From Pseudomonadota bacterium (GTDB taxonomy: Bacteria; Pseudomonadota; Alphaproteobacteria; Sphingomonadales; Sphingomonadaceae): a stretch of DNA of 64,000 bases. The DNA lies in NCBI GenBank assembly GCA_023389105.1, contig JAEWEY010000002.1:168460-232459 (forward strand). Reading direction: 5' to 3'. Made by a program: the position numbers and the translations under genes. The notes beneath the pieces were generated by a model. The model did not search any database. It was not told the DNA's origin and saw only the letters and a program-made list of their open reading frames with translations. This document shows, one piece after another, positions 51,659-60,035 of this stretch (within the stretch, counting starts at the first letter, position 1; each line of letters begins with the position of its first letter).

Positions 51659-52204
51659 TCAAACGCTCCGGTTGATGACGGGTATCGGGTCGTTACTGTC
51701 TTCCGGCAGTGACGGTGCGCCGCTGCTAGCGGCAATTTGCGCCGCAAGCGACTCCAGGCAGTGACGAAGCTCGGGATCGGCAATTTCGCGCAACCCTTCG
51801 CCCAGTTCCTTCGGTACCGCGCGCAGTTGCGGCCGCACGGTCTTGGGTGCTGGAATTGGCAGCCGCCCCTGGCGAAACACGATCCGGTTGATCGCCGCAT
51901 AGCCGAAGAAGCGGTTCACGCGCTCGATGATCATTGGCGTCAGATGCTGGATCAGCGGCGCGTGCGCGCCCTCGATCATCAAGGTCAGCGCCCCGCCTGC
52001 TTTCTTGCCGGCTGGGAACTTGATCGATTCAGGACAGGAGACCCGCGCATATCGCTCGCCGACGATCTCTGCCCAGCGGCTGACGATCGAGCTCTGGATG
52101 AAGCCGAACCGCCGGAACGATTGGCCGCCAACGTCGCCGACCAACTCGCCTGCGGAGCGGGGGCGGCAGCTTCGCGGCGAATCTTCGGGCTTGCGCTTCG
52201 ACAT
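51659..52204 (-). CDS. DUF721 domain protein
   Basis: 181-residue cytoplasmic protein with the DUF721/DciA-like fold: FRRFGFIQSSIVSRWAEIVGERYARVSCPESIKF followed by LTLMIEGAHAPLIQHLTPMIIERVNRFFGYAAINRIVFRQ. DciA proteins load the replicative helicase in bacteria lacking DnaC. The KH-like DUF721 core supports a link, but in alphaproteobacteria this short version is usually called only DUF721. The ATG at 52204 is chosen; longer readings reach into divergent mutY. It precedes the dsbA-like genes. Confidence 0.82.
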   Translation of the reverse strand: MSKRKPEDSPRSCRPRSAGELVGDVGGQSFRRFGFIQSSIVSRWAEIVGERYARVSCPESIKFPAGKKAGGALTLMIEGAHAPLIQHLTPMIIERVNRFFGYAAINRIVFRQGRLPIPAPKTVRPQLRAVPKELGEGLREIADPELRHCLESLAAQIAASSGAPSLPEDSNDPIPVINRSV

Positions 52205-52231
52205 GGCGTTCGAGCATGCCATAGGCCTGTT

Positions 52232-53224
52232 GTGCCCGCCAATGCCGCCGAGCGACTGCTCCAACATTATGTGGATAACTTCAGGCGATTGCCGTGGCGC
52301 GCGGCGCCGGGTGATCCGCCGATGGAGCCCTACCGCGTCTGGCTGAGCGAGGTGATGCTCCAGCAGACAACAGTCGCCACCGTGATCCCCCGGTTCGAAC
52401 GGTTCGTGGCGCGCTGGCCGACGATTGAAGCGCTCGCCGCCGCGCCGGATGAAGAGGTCCTCTCCGAATGGGCGGGCCTCGGCTATTACGCCCGAGCCCG
52501 CAATCTCATCGCGTGCGCACGCGCCGTCGCCGCGCGGGGCAGCTTCCCCCGGACAGCGTGCGAGTTGCGAGCGCTTCCCGGGTTAGGCGCCTACACCTCG
52601 GCGGCCGTCGCCGCGATCGCCTTTGGCGAGCCTGCCGCCGCCGTCGACACCAATGTCGCGCGCGTCGTCGCACGATTGCACGCGCTCGGGCGCCCGGCTC
52701 CAGGGGAAATCGAAAGACTAGTGCTCGGCATGATCCCGTCCGGCCGCGCAGGCGACTTCACGCAGGCGATGATGGATCTTGGCGCGACCATCTGCCGTCC
52801 CCGCAATCCGCGCTGCGCGGAGTGTCCGCTGGCGCCCGACTGTCTTGCCTTCGCCAACGGTGAGCCCGCCGCCTATCCCGAACCCAAGGCGCGAGCGGTA
52901 CGGCCGCATCGGTTCGGGATCGCTTACTGGATCGAGCAACGCGGATCAGTCTGGCTTGTGCGGCGTCCGCCGCGCGGCGTTTTCGGCGGAATGGCCGCGC
53001 TTCCCGGTCCCGAATGGACTGAACAGGCAGCGGCGAATGTCAACGCGCTTGGCACGGTCAGGCACGTCTTCACGCACTTCTCGCTCGATCTCGCCATCGT
53101 CCCCCGTGCCAACCCGGAAGGGGAAGGTTGGTGGCAGCCGCTCGACGGGTTGGCCGACGCCGGCCTCCCGACGCTTTACCGTCGGGCCGCCGATCTCGCT
53201 CTCACCGCCCGGAGCGCGGCTTGA
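52232..53224 (+). CDS. mutY: Adenine DNA glycosylase MutY
   Basis: 330-residue repair enzyme that removes adenine paired with 8-oxoguanine. The catalytic Glu40 is in LSEVMLQQTTV; the helix-hairpin-helix LPGLGAYTSAAV is at 115-126, followed by catalytic Asp139 in AVDTNV. The iron-sulfur cluster cysteines are 188, 195, 198 and 204 (C-x6-C-x2-C-x5-C). The C-terminal NUDIX-like domain that reads 8-oxoG includes HVFTHFSLDL. The start is taken at the GTG 52232; the longer in-frame reading runs through the divergent DUF721 gene. The intergenic spacing is 27 bases, so the two promoters overlap coding sequence. Confidence 0.93.
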   Translation: MPANAAERLLQHYVDNFRRLPWRAAPGDPPMEPYRVWLSEVMLQQTTVATVIPRFERFVARWPTIEALAAAPDEEVLSEWAGLGYYARARNLIACARAVAARGSFPRTACELRALPGLGAYTSAAVAAIAFGEPAAAVDTNVARVVARLHALGRPAPGEIERLVLGMIPSGRAGDFTQAMMDLGATICRPRNPRCAECPLAPDCLAFANGEPAAYPEPKARAVRPHRFGIAYWIEQRGSVWLVRRPPRGVFGGMAALPGPEWTEQAAANVNALGTVRHVFTHFSLDLAIVPRANPEGEGWWQPLDGLADAGLPTLYRRAADLALTARSAA

Positions 53225-53296
53225 TGCCTTGCCAAGCTGCCCTTAAAGGGCGTCGCAAATTCATGTCTCGCGTTCGCGGGGAAATCAGGGAAACTC

Positions 53297-54004
53297 ATGG
53301 ACGATCGCTTTAACACCATCGCCGGCTGGGTGCTGTTCGCGGGAATCATCGCACTCGGATCGTCTATCGTTGCCGGCGAAATCTTCCATTCTGAACGTCC
53401 GGAAAAGGGCGGCTACCCGATCGAGGGTGTGGTTCAGGAAGGTGAGGGCGGTGCTGCCCCTGAGCAGCCGATCGAATTCTTCCTGGCGAAGGCCGACCCG
53501 GCCAAGGGTCAGCAGGTCTTCAATAAGTGCGCGGCCTGCCATAACGCCGAAAAGGGCGGCGCGAACCAGCTAGGTCCCAACCTGTGGGGTGTGCTGGGCG
53601 AGGCGATTGGCCAAGGCCGCGGCTTCGCTTTCTCCGATGCGCTTGCGAAGAAGGGCGGCACCTGGAACTTCGACAACCTCGCGCAGTGGCTGAACAGCCC
53701 GAAGGCCTTCGCGCCAGGCACCAAGATGACCTTCGCCGGCCTCAGCAATCCGCAGGACCGCGCGGACGTGATCGCCTTTCTCAACCAGCATAGCGATGCG
53801 CCCAAGCCGTTACCGACCGCGCCGGCCGCCGCTGCGGAGACCAAGCCGGGCGCGGACGTGCCCGCGGGCAGCAATCCGCCGGGCACGGGTGCGAACAACG
53901 GACCGCAGAAGGCCGAAAACGAGCCCGTTCTGCCGGCAGCAGCTGCGGGCACGTCGCCGCAGACCAAGGGCGGCGACGCGACCAACCAGCCGGTCAAGAA
54001 ATAA
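53297..54004 (+). CDS. Membrane-anchored c-type cytochrome
   Basis: 235-residue protein with an uncleaved N-terminal membrane anchor (residues 8-28), a class I cytochrome c domain with haem motif C78-AA-C81-H82, a Met ligand in GTKMTFAG, and a Pro/Ala-rich C-terminal tail. This is the cytochrome c552/CycM type that carries electrons from the bc1 complex to the aa3 oxidase while held in the membrane. No oxidase genes are next to it. A small perfect inverted repeat, GCCCTT-A-AAGGGC at 53239-53251, lies between mutY and this gene. Confidence 0.9.
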   Translation: MDDRFNTIAGWVLFAGIIALGSSIVAGEIFHSERPEKGGYPIEGVVQEGEGGAAPEQPIEFFLAKADPAKGQQVFNKCAACHNAEKGGANQLGPNLWGVLGEAIGQGRGFAFSDALAKKGGTWNFDNLAQWLNSPKAFAPGTKMTFAGLSNPQDRADVIAFLNQHSDAPKPLPTAPAAAAETKPGADVPAGSNPPGTGANNGPQKAENEPVLPAAAAGTSPQTKGGDATNQPVKK

Positions 54005-54016
54005 CCTAGGGCGCTC

Positions 54017-54916
54017 TTACTCCGGCGGCGCGTGCTGGACTGGCACCGGCTGCGGGTGATCTTCGTAGTAATTGACGACAAAGTCCCACGCTTCCTGCGC
54101 GCTCTCCGTCCAATGGATGAGCTCGAGGTCGTGCGGCGCGATCACGCCTTCCTCGACCAAAGCGTCGAAATCGACAACGCGATTCCAGAACTCCTTGCCG
54201 AACAATAGGATGGGCAGCGGGCGCACCTTGCCGGTCTGGATCAGGGTCAAAAGCTCGAACATTTCGTCGAACGTGCCGAACCCGCCCGGGAACACCGCGA
54301 CCGCGCGCGCGCGGAGTAGGAAGTGCATCTTGCGCAGCGCGAAATAGTGAAACTGGAAGCTTAGCTCCGGCGTCACGTAGCGATTGGGCATCTGCTCGTG
54401 CGGCAGAACAATGTTTAGACCGATGGACTCCTTGCCCTCGTCGGTCGCGCCGCGGTTTGCCGCTTCCATGATCGACGGACCGCCGCCGGAGCAGACCACG
54501 AAATGGCGCTTGCCATCCTCGTCGCAGCCGCAGCGGCTCGCCAGCCGCGCCAGCTCACGCGCCACCTCATAATAGTGCGCCTTGGCCTTTAGCCGCTCGG
54601 CGATCCGCTCCTGCTGCTCGTTCGTGGCAGCGGCGACCAAAGCGTCCGCCATCTCCGGCGAGGGAATTCGCGCCGACCCATAAAATACGAAGGTCGATCC
54701 GATATCTGCCTCGTTGAGGAGAAGCTCGGGCTTCAACAGCTCGAGCTGAAAGCGGACGGGACGCAAATCTTCGCGCAACAGGAACTCGGTGTCCTGGAAG
54801 GCCAGCTTGTACGCCGAGCTATCGGTCTGCGGGACGGAAGGAACGTGTTCCGCCGCGCGGGCGTCGACTTTGGAACTTGGGAAAATCCGCTTTGGCGGCA
54901 ATGGTTGAGAAGTCAT
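54017..54916 (-). CDS. LOG-family (TIGR00730) protein, long form
   Basis: 299-residue Rossmann-fold protein with the motif PGGFGTFDE at 210-218 and CSGGGPSIMEAANRGA upstream. It is of the longer LOG/DprA-like type with an extra N-terminal domain of about 75 residues, different from the short form at 685. Phosphoribohydrolase activity on nucleoside monophosphates is known for some family members; specificity is unknown here. It starts at the ATG 54916 and is divergent from the PAP2 gene across 202 bases. Confidence 0.88.
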   Translation of the reverse strand: MTSQPLPPKRIFPSSKVDARAAEHVPSVPQTDSSAYKLAFQDTEFLLREDLRPVRFQLELLKPELLLNEADIGSTFVFYGSARIPSPEMADALVAAATNEQQERIAERLKAKAHYYEVARELARLASRCGCDEDGKRHFVVCSGGGPSIMEAANRGATDEGKESIGLNIVLPHEQMPNRYVTPELSFQFHYFALRKMHFLLRARAVAVFPGGFGTFDEMFELLTLIQTGKVRPLPILLFGKEFWNRVVDFDALVEEGVIAPHDLELIHWTESAQEAWDFVVNYYEDHPQPVPVQHAPPE

Positions 54917-55118
54917 CGACGCCGGTTAGCGGCAAAGATTCCGCTCGTCACGCTCTACTCCCAGGCACACCACTGCCGAGCCTGTGCTTGCGTGAATCAA
55001 CGGTGAGGGAACAGCCGCGCTTGCGGGGGCGGCGACGGTGAAATTCTTCTACGGCTGTCGGTGTGGGTGGCCACCGTTGCGGACCTAAAATTAACCAAGT
55101 TCGGCTAGCGGCGAAGCA

Positions 55119-56210
55119 ATGAACGTCGAGAATCCGACTCTACGCTTGTTCGAAGCGAACGCCGCTGGCGCACAGATGCTTTCGCGCGTCGATGTTCGAA
55201 CCGGCTTTGGCCTAGTCGGCCTCTTGCTGGCCTATGGCCTGGTGATCGATCGCCTCGCCCATCCGTCGCTCGCGCAGTTGATTATCTCGCTCGGGAATTT
55301 TGGCGCACTGTCACTCTATTCGGGCTTACTGGTCGCCTGCGCTTTCATGCTGCTCTGCCTAGTCCGCCCGGATCAACGCGCTAGCCTAGGTAATCGCGCC
55401 TATTGGCTAGCGATTGCGTGCGTTCTGACGACCCTGACATTCCCCTTCTTCGCGGCCTTCAAGGAACTCGTTCTGCCCATGCGGGGCTTTTTGTGGGACC
55501 GGACCTTCGCGCATGTCGGCCGAGCCATTTTCGGTCAGTCGCCCTGGACCATCACGCACGTCTATTTCGGAACGGTCGCCGGAACGCGCATCCTCGACGC
55601 CGCCTATCGCTCGCTGCTGCCGCTGATGTTCGGTTTGCCGCTCGTCTCGGGCGCCATGATTATCGACGCTCGCCTTCGCTTCCGAATTCTATTCACCTGG
55701 ACCGCGTCTTGGATCCTGATCGGAACATTGGCGGCCTGGGTCTTCGCGTCCGCGGGACCCTGCTTTTACAACAGCTTCGTCGCGTACGATCCCGATTATG
55801 CGAACTTGCAGTCACGCCTGGCCGAGATTGGCCGTCAGGCGAGCGCACAGGGGCATCCGATTGCGTCTCTTCAATATGAATCAGGTCTCATGCTGACCTA
55901 TCGCACGCACAGCTTCGCGCCCGGCGGCGGCATTTCGGCGATGCCCTCCATGCATGTCGCGATGATGACCCTCGTTGCGCTCGTTGCCTGGCAGTTCAAT
56001 CGCCTACTCGGCGTTGCCGCTTGGTTTCTCGTACTTGCGGTCTGGATCGCCACCATTCACTTCGGCTGGCATTATTTCGTCGACGGACCCGTCGGCGCCG
56101 CGATGATGATTGCGCTCTGGATCCTGGCGAAGCGCGTATCGGCCGTCCTTCATCCGATCCCGCAACAGACGGCCAAGGTGCTCGACTCGGCTGCGTCGAA
56201 GCGGTCGTGA
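55119..56210 (+). CDS. PAP2-superfamily membrane protein, Aur1/inositolphosphotransferase-like
   Basis: 363-residue membrane protein with about seven hydrophobic segments and a PAP2_3-type (Aur1-like) active site: SMPSMHVAMMTLVAL and HFGWHYFVDGPVGA, carrying the two catalytic His and Asp. Related yeast Aur1 transfers a head group onto ceramide. Since sphingomonads make sphingolipids, a role in lipid head-group transfer or phosphatase action is attractive but unproven. The 202-base upstream gap contains a perfect palindrome GGTGGCCACC at 55066-55075, a possible operator; nothing else was recognised there. Confidence 0.8.
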   Translation: MNVENPTLRLFEANAAGAQMLSRVDVRTGFGLVGLLLAYGLVIDRLAHPSLAQLIISLGNFGALSLYSGLLVACAFMLLCLVRPDQRASLGNRAYWLAIACVLTTLTFPFFAAFKELVLPMRGFLWDRTFAHVGRAIFGQSPWTITHVYFGTVAGTRILDAAYRSLLPLMFGLPLVSGAMIIDARLRFRILFTWTASWILIGTLAAWVFASAGPCFYNSFVAYDPDYANLQSRLAEIGRQASAQGHPIASLQYESGLMLTYRTHSFAPGGGISAMPSMHVAMMTLVALVAWQFNRLLGVAAWFLVLAVWIATIHFGWHYFVDGPVGAAMMIALWILAKRVSAVLHPIPQQTAKVLDSAASKRS

Positions 56211-56213
56211 ATC

Positions 56214-56840
56214 TTAGATGCCGCTACCGAACTCGATGATCGTCCACCTGTCGCCTGCCCACGCTACCTCGATCCGCGTGTCATAGGGGTTGCGAACGTC
56301 GCGGGTCGTGACGCGGCCGATCCGCTTCCCCATCGTTACGCGCGTCCAGCGATCCCCGTGCTCGATCTCGGTCAGGATCTGGCCGGGCTTAAGCTGGATC
56401 CGGCGCTTGTCATCCGGATTGAGATACACCCAGCTAGGCCGGACGACGACCAGCGTTTCGGCCGGAAGGCTTTGTTCCGCAAGGATTGAGATGCCCGGCA
56501 GGATCAGCCGCTCACCATTGCGAACGCATCCGCGCTTGAGAATGTCGTCGAGCGCGTCGAATACGGGTGCGAAGCGCACGGGATCCGCGTCGGCGGCTGT
56601 CGCCGACATGTAAACACCGTGGACCCGCATCGATCCACGCGGATGGAACAACTGCTGCAAGCCTCGGATGTCACGGGACGCGGTCACGCGCTCCAGTGCC
56701 CGACGGAAATCGGAATAGCCGGCTACAGTCTGACACCTGTCTTCCCGAAGCAAGCGAGTGATCGAGGCTTGCGAAGGAACTGCGACCGCAGGACTCAAGG
56801 AACCAAGCAGCAGGAAACCCGATAGAACACGGCAGCTCAC
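56214..56840 (-). CDS. Secreted protein of unknown function
   Basis: 208-residue protein with a signal peptide (MSCRVLSGFLLLGSLSPAVA). The mature part has two cysteines (REDRCQTV, KRGCVRNG) and ends in a beta-rich region (GDRWTRVTMGKRIGRVTTRDVRNPYDTRIEV) that resembles an SH3-like barrel. No family is recognised. The stop lies three bases from that of the converging PAP2 gene. Confidence 0.68.
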   Translation of the reverse strand: MSCRVLSGFLLLGSLSPAVAVPSQASITRLLREDRCQTVAGYSDFRRALERVTASRDIRGLQQLFHPRGSMRVHGVYMSATAADADPVRFAPVFDALDDILKRGCVRNGERLILPGISILAEQSLPAETLVVVRPSWVYLNPDDKRRIQLKPGQILTEIEHGDRWTRVTMGKRIGRVTTRDVRNPYDTRIEVAWAGDRWTIIEFGSGI

Positions 56841-56859
56841 TGCCGAACGCTATCTCAAC

Positions 56860-57060
56860 TCAGCCCCGGCGCGAATTGCTTAATTGTGGCGTTGGCGAGG
56901 TTGTAGTCAGCGCCTCGATGTCTTTTTCCAGTCCCGCGGCACAGCAACGCAGGTCCAGAGCGATTGCGGGATCATCGGTAATTCGCGCCAGCCGTCGGAT
57001 CTGGTCCGCCCGAGCCCGCATTTTCTCGATTGGATCTTCATGTTGAAATAGGAACGCCAT
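56860..57060 (-). CDS. Small helical protein of unknown function
   Basis: 66-residue protein, mainly one or two helices: EKMRARADQIRRLARITDDPAIALDLRCCAAGLEKDIEAL, a pattern seen in many short alphaproteobacterial hypothetical proteins. There is no signal peptide. The ATG at 57060 is chosen; 57096 and 57156 are possible upstream starts. It is divergent from the DUF1993 gene. Conservation of such short helical proteins in the group supports a real gene. Confidence 0.55.
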   Translation of the reverse strand: MAFLFQHEDPIEKMRARADQIRRLARITDDPAIALDLRCCAAGLEKDIEALTTTSPTPQLSNSRRG

Positions 57061-57121
57061 GCGCGATTCAACGGCGGTTTCGCTGACGGGTCGCATCCTT
57101 TGACATGAATTAGGGCTGCGA

Positions 57122-57697
57122 ATGAACCTTACCGATCTTCTGCTCCCCAGCCTCACCCATCAACTTCGCGGAATGGAGGGCTGGCTCGACAAGGCGGAGG
57201 CCTTCGCCGCCGAACGTGGCACCAGTCCTGACGACTTGTTGCCGTTGCGCCTCGCGCCAGACATGTTCCCGCTGACGTCCCAGATTCGCCTGGTCGCCTT
57301 CCAGGCGCAGGAGCCAATTTATCGCCTTCGCGGTGAACCAGCACCCGACTCCCTACTGCAGGTTCGCCAGGAAGCGCGCGACGGCGGCGAAGCGCCGGGC
57401 ACTTGGTCGGAAGCTCGCACTCGCCTTGCGGAGGCATCTGCAGCGCTTGCCGCAATTCCGCCGAACGCTTTCGACGCTGTCGCAGCTCAACCGCTCGCAC
57501 ACGACCTACCAATGGGAATGGTTTTCGACATGACAGGCGAAACCTACGTCCGCGATTGGGCGCTGCCGCAGGTCGCCTTCCACCATGCGATGGCCTATGC
57601 CATCCTGCGTCAGGCGGGCGTTCCGCTCGGCAAGGTCGACTTCGTGCCGCATATGTTTGCCTATTTGCGGCCGGGAACGATGCCGGGCCACGGCTGA
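57122..57697 (+). CDS. DUF1993 family protein
   Basis: 191-residue helical protein of the DUF1993 family, distantly like DinB four-helix bundles. It shows LLLPSLTHQLRGMEGWLDKAEAFA, RLAPDMFPLTSQIRLVAFQAQ and the C-terminal FHHAMAYAILRQAGVPLGKVDF. The His pair in FHH is a possible metal site. Function unknown. It stands upstream of the HWE kinase, 31 bases away, without an evident connection. Confidence 0.85.
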   Translation: MNLTDLLLPSLTHQLRGMEGWLDKAEAFAAERGTSPDDLLPLRLAPDMFPLTSQIRLVAFQAQEPIYRLRGEPAPDSLLQVRQEARDGGEAPGTWSEARTRLAEASAALAAIPPNAFDAVAAQPLAHDLPMGMVFDMTGETYVRDWALPQVAFHHAMAYAILRQAGVPLGKVDFVPHMFAYLRPGTMPGHG

Positions 57698-57728
57698 CCC
57701 CGCACTATCCCCTGCGCTAATCTATGTT

Positions 57729-58787
57729 ATGACCGCCGCACGCCAGAACAGGCTGGCCGGAAAGGATTTCGTGAACTCTTCGATCGTCGAACCGCTGGCT
57801 AGGGCTGCGGATCAGATCTCCTTCGGGCAGCTGGCGGACGCCATGCCGCAGATGGTTTGGTCGACCTTGCCCGACGGTTCGCACGATTATTACAACGCGC
57901 AGTGGTATGCCTTCACCGGCGTGCCCGTCGGCTCCACCGACGGGGAAGGATGGAACGGCATGTTCCACCCGGACGATCAGGAGCGGGCCTGGGCGCGCTG
58001 GCGGCATAGCCTGAGCACTGGCGAACCTTATGAGATCGAATACCGCTTGCGTCATCACAGCGGTCAGTATCGTTGGACGCTCGGCCGGGCGCTGCCGCTG
58101 CGGAATGAGGATGGCGCCATCGTCCGCTGGGTCGGTACCTGCACCGACATCGACGACCAAAAGCGCATCGCCGAGCAGAACCAGATCCTCAGCCGGGAGC
58201 TGAGCCACCGCATCAAGAACATCTTTGCGGTGATCAACGGCCTTGTCGGTCTCGCTGGCCGCCAGTTACCCGACAGCACGGCCTTCGCCCGTCAGATCCA
58301 GGATCGGATCGCCGCGCTTGGCCGCGCCCACGATTATGTGCGGCCGCACAGCGACGAAAGCGCGCGTCACGATGGCCCGTCGACGCTAAAGACCCTCTTG
58401 CTGGAACTGCTCAGCCCCTATCCGGCACTGGATGAAGGGCGGATCGTCATCGAGGGTGACGACCTCCTTGTAGACGACCGCGGAGCCACGCCCATCGGTC
58501 TTGTCTTCCATGAACTGGCGACCAACGCGACTAAGTACGGGTCGCTATCTTCCCCGGATGGGCGGGTCGCAATTCGCCTCGCCGTGAAGGACGGGATCGC
58601 TGCCGTGACGTGGGAAGAAACTGGCGGGCCGCCGGTTGCTCAAACGCCGGTGCTCAACGGCTTTGGGACGCGCCTCACGGACCTCAGCGTTGTTCAACAG
58701 CTAGGGGGGTCGATTGACCGGGACTGGTTGCCGCGCGGTTTGCGCGTCGCAATCGCCGTTCCCGTCAACGCTCTCGCGAGGGCCTGA
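57729..58787 (+). CDS. PAS sensor histidine kinase, HWE/HisKA_2 type
   Basis: 352-residue soluble kinase. A PAS domain of the PAS_3 type (about 36-143, ending VGTCTDIDD) is followed by a HWE/HisKA_2 dimerisation segment with phosphoaccepting His160 in ELSHRIKNIFAV. The ATPase domain has HELATNATKYGSLS and VTWEETGG, whose W and E help name the family. No membrane segment is present. It converges exactly with a single-domain response regulator, whose stop abuts its own, forming a probable pair. Kinases of this family feed the alphaproteobacterial general stress response. ATG 57729 is preferred; a longer reading lies in DUF1993. Confidence 0.9.
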   Translation: MTAARQNRLAGKDFVNSSIVEPLARAADQISFGQLADAMPQMVWSTLPDGSHDYYNAQWYAFTGVPVGSTDGEGWNGMFHPDDQERAWARWRHSLSTGEPYEIEYRLRHHSGQYRWTLGRALPLRNEDGAIVRWVGTCTDIDDQKRIAEQNQILSRELSHRIKNIFAVINGLVGLAGRQLPDSTAFARQIQDRIAALGRAHDYVRPHSDESARHDGPSTLKTLLLELLSPYPALDEGRIVIEGDDLLVDDRGATPIGLVFHELATNATKYGSLSSPDGRVAIRLAVKDGIAAVTWEETGGPPVAQTPVLNGFGTRLTDLSVVQQLGGSIDRDWLPRGLRVAIAVPVNALARA

Positions 58788-59189
58788 TCAGCTAAAGCGG
58801 CGCAACGCCGCAGGCGCCTCTGCCATTTCGCCCTTGAGATGCCGCAAGGCAAAGGAAACGGCCGAGCTTAGCGTCGTCTTGTCGGTCGGCTTGGTAAGCA
58901 CGCCGATCGTCCCCGCAATGCCATCGCCCAACATTGCGGGGTTGGCCGTCACGAAAAGCACTCCGGCGCGGTGATCGTTGGCCAGGCGGCGACCGATCTC
59001 CGGTCCGGTCAGCCCATCACGCAGGTTGAGGTCGACGAGGGCCAAATCGATCGGTTGGTCTATGTAGGCCAGCGCCGACTCAAGATCGACGGCGATCCCC
59101 GCGACGCGATGCCCTTGCTCCTCGAGAATGCTCTGCATCTCAAGCGCGACAAGGACTTCATCCTCCACAATCAAAATGTTCGCGAGCAT
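58788..59189 (-). CDS. Single-domain response regulator
   Basis: 133-residue receiver protein without output domain. Acidic pocket Asp10-Glu11, phosphoacceptor Asp53 (LVDLNL), switch Thr81 (FVTANPA) and Lys100-Pro are all visible. It would relay or buffer phosphate from the facing HWE kinase. The FVTA segment differs from the FATGY motif of typical SdrG-type regulators but sits in the same place. The ATG at 59189 lies right after a candidate EcfG promoter, so the message may be nearly leaderless. Confidence 0.9.
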   Translation of the reverse strand: MLANILIVEDEVLVALEMQSILEEQGHRVAGIAVDLESALAYIDQPIDLALVDLNLRDGLTGPEIGRRLANDHRAGVLFVTANPAMLGDGIAGTIGVLTKPTDKTTLSSAVSFALRHLKGEMAEAPAALRRFS

Positions 59190-59197
59190 TGTCGGAT

Positions 59198-59223
59198 AAC
59201 CGACACACAGCTTTGATTGTTCC
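59198..59223 (-). promoter_or_regulatory. Candidate EcfG promoter of the response regulator
   Basis: On the minus strand, GGAAC (59219-59223 on plus as GTTCC) is followed after 17 bases by GGTT (59198-59201). The consensus is GGAAC-N16/17-CGTT, so one base of nine differs. The expected start of transcription would fall one to three bases before the ATG at 59189. It fits a stress-response signalling protein. Confidence 0.5.
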
Positions 59224-59352
59224 TCGGTTTTGCTGGTTTCCCGGCCTTTTCCATACCGCTTGACCGAATTACCTGCATAATGCACCGTGACGCTAGGCGC
59301 GCTGACCGGTGGCTAATTGCAGTTACGGTGACGTTTCGGCATCCTTGGTGGG

Positions 59353-59571
59353 ATGAATGGCAGGAAAGCCCTCGCGCTCGCCGTCTGGACCTTCGGCTAT
59401 ATCCTGGTCGCTGGCATTCTTTTAATCATTACGGCAATGCCCGATTGCTCCTCGGGCGCGGAAAGCGCGCATTGCAGGGCTCTCGCGCACCAGGTTCAGC
59501 AGGGCACCGCCGTTGCTCTCGCGCTCGCATATGTCCTGCTCACTTGGGTACTCTTCTTCCGCCGCCGGTGA
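59353..59571 (+). CDS. Small two-helix membrane protein
   Basis: 72-residue protein with two hydrophobic segments (about 7-29 and 51-69) joined by a short loop with two cysteines, PDCSSGAESAHC, and a basic end RRR. No family is recognised. The region before it (59217-59352) contains TGCATAATGCA at 59274-59284, a five-base inverted repeat around one base that might be an operator; its ribosome site is only GGTGGG. Confidence 0.5.
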   Translation: MNGRKALALAVWTFGYILVAGILLIITAMPDCSSGAESAHCRALAHQVQQGTAVALALAYVLLTWVLFFRRR

Positions 59572-59600
59572 CGTCCGGCCTGTTGTAGCGAACGAAGCCG

Positions 59601-59873
59601 TCAGTCTTGTTCGCTCCCTTGGTATGGCGGTGGTGATACCTGAGGCTCCGCCGGCGGATGAGTCACCTCCCAGCCGAGTTCGTCGAGCCGGGCCACAATA
59701 TACTCGGCCACTTCCCTGCGCGGGTCCGGGGCGAACGTCGGATCATGTCGCTTGAGCGCCTTCAGCTTCTCATAATTCGGATCGCTGCCCCACAACCGAT
59801 CCGGAGTGGATCGCAGCCAACAGCGAATGACGACGGCGAGCTGTTTGCCAGCAATGGCGATTCGCGAGGACAT
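59601..59873 (-). CDS. Small protein of unknown function behind an SOS-like box
   Basis: 90-residue protein from the ATG at 59873: an N-terminal basic/hydrophobic helix (SRIAIAGKQLAVVIRCWLRS), a central YEKLKALKRHDPTF segment, a helical REVAEYIVARLDELGWEV, and a Pro-rich tail. No known family. CAGGGA lies close before the ATG; an in-frame GTG at 59900 is an alternative but falls inside the GAAC-N7-GAAC motif at 59895-59909. The motif suggests damage control of expression if the gene is real. Confidence is moderate because the protein is short. Confidence 0.5.
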   Translation of the reverse strand: MSSRIAIAGKQLAVVIRCWLRSTPDRLWGSDPNYEKLKALKRHDPTFAPDPRREVAEYIVARLDELGWEVTHPPAEPQVSPPPYQGSEQD

Positions 59874-59894
59874 CCATCCCTGATATGCCGAGTA

Positions 59895-59909
59895 GAACAC
59901 TTAGTGAAC
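59895..59909. promoter_or_regulatory. Second candidate LexA (SOS) box, GAAC-N7-GAAC
   Basis: GAACACTTAGTGAAC, read on the minus strand as GTTC-N7-GTTC. It sits 22 bases before the ATG of the small minus-strand gene. The motif is also partly palindromic (CACTTAGTG). By chance about two such patterns are expected in a window this size. Confidence 0.4.
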
Positions 59910-60035
59910 ATTCTGGTCGGTCCGAACTTTGCGCGTCCTACGTTTACGGCACTTCCCTTCGACGATTTCATTTCCGCCACAGGCGGTGTCATTGGTGACA
60001 CTTGATAGGGCTGCGGAAGGCGCCAAATTCCATCC

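Noticed and set aside
53239..53251. GCCCTT-A-AAGGGC as a terminator after mutY
   Set aside because: The loop of one base is too small for a stable hairpin and no T-run follows; it may only be a DNA palindrome.
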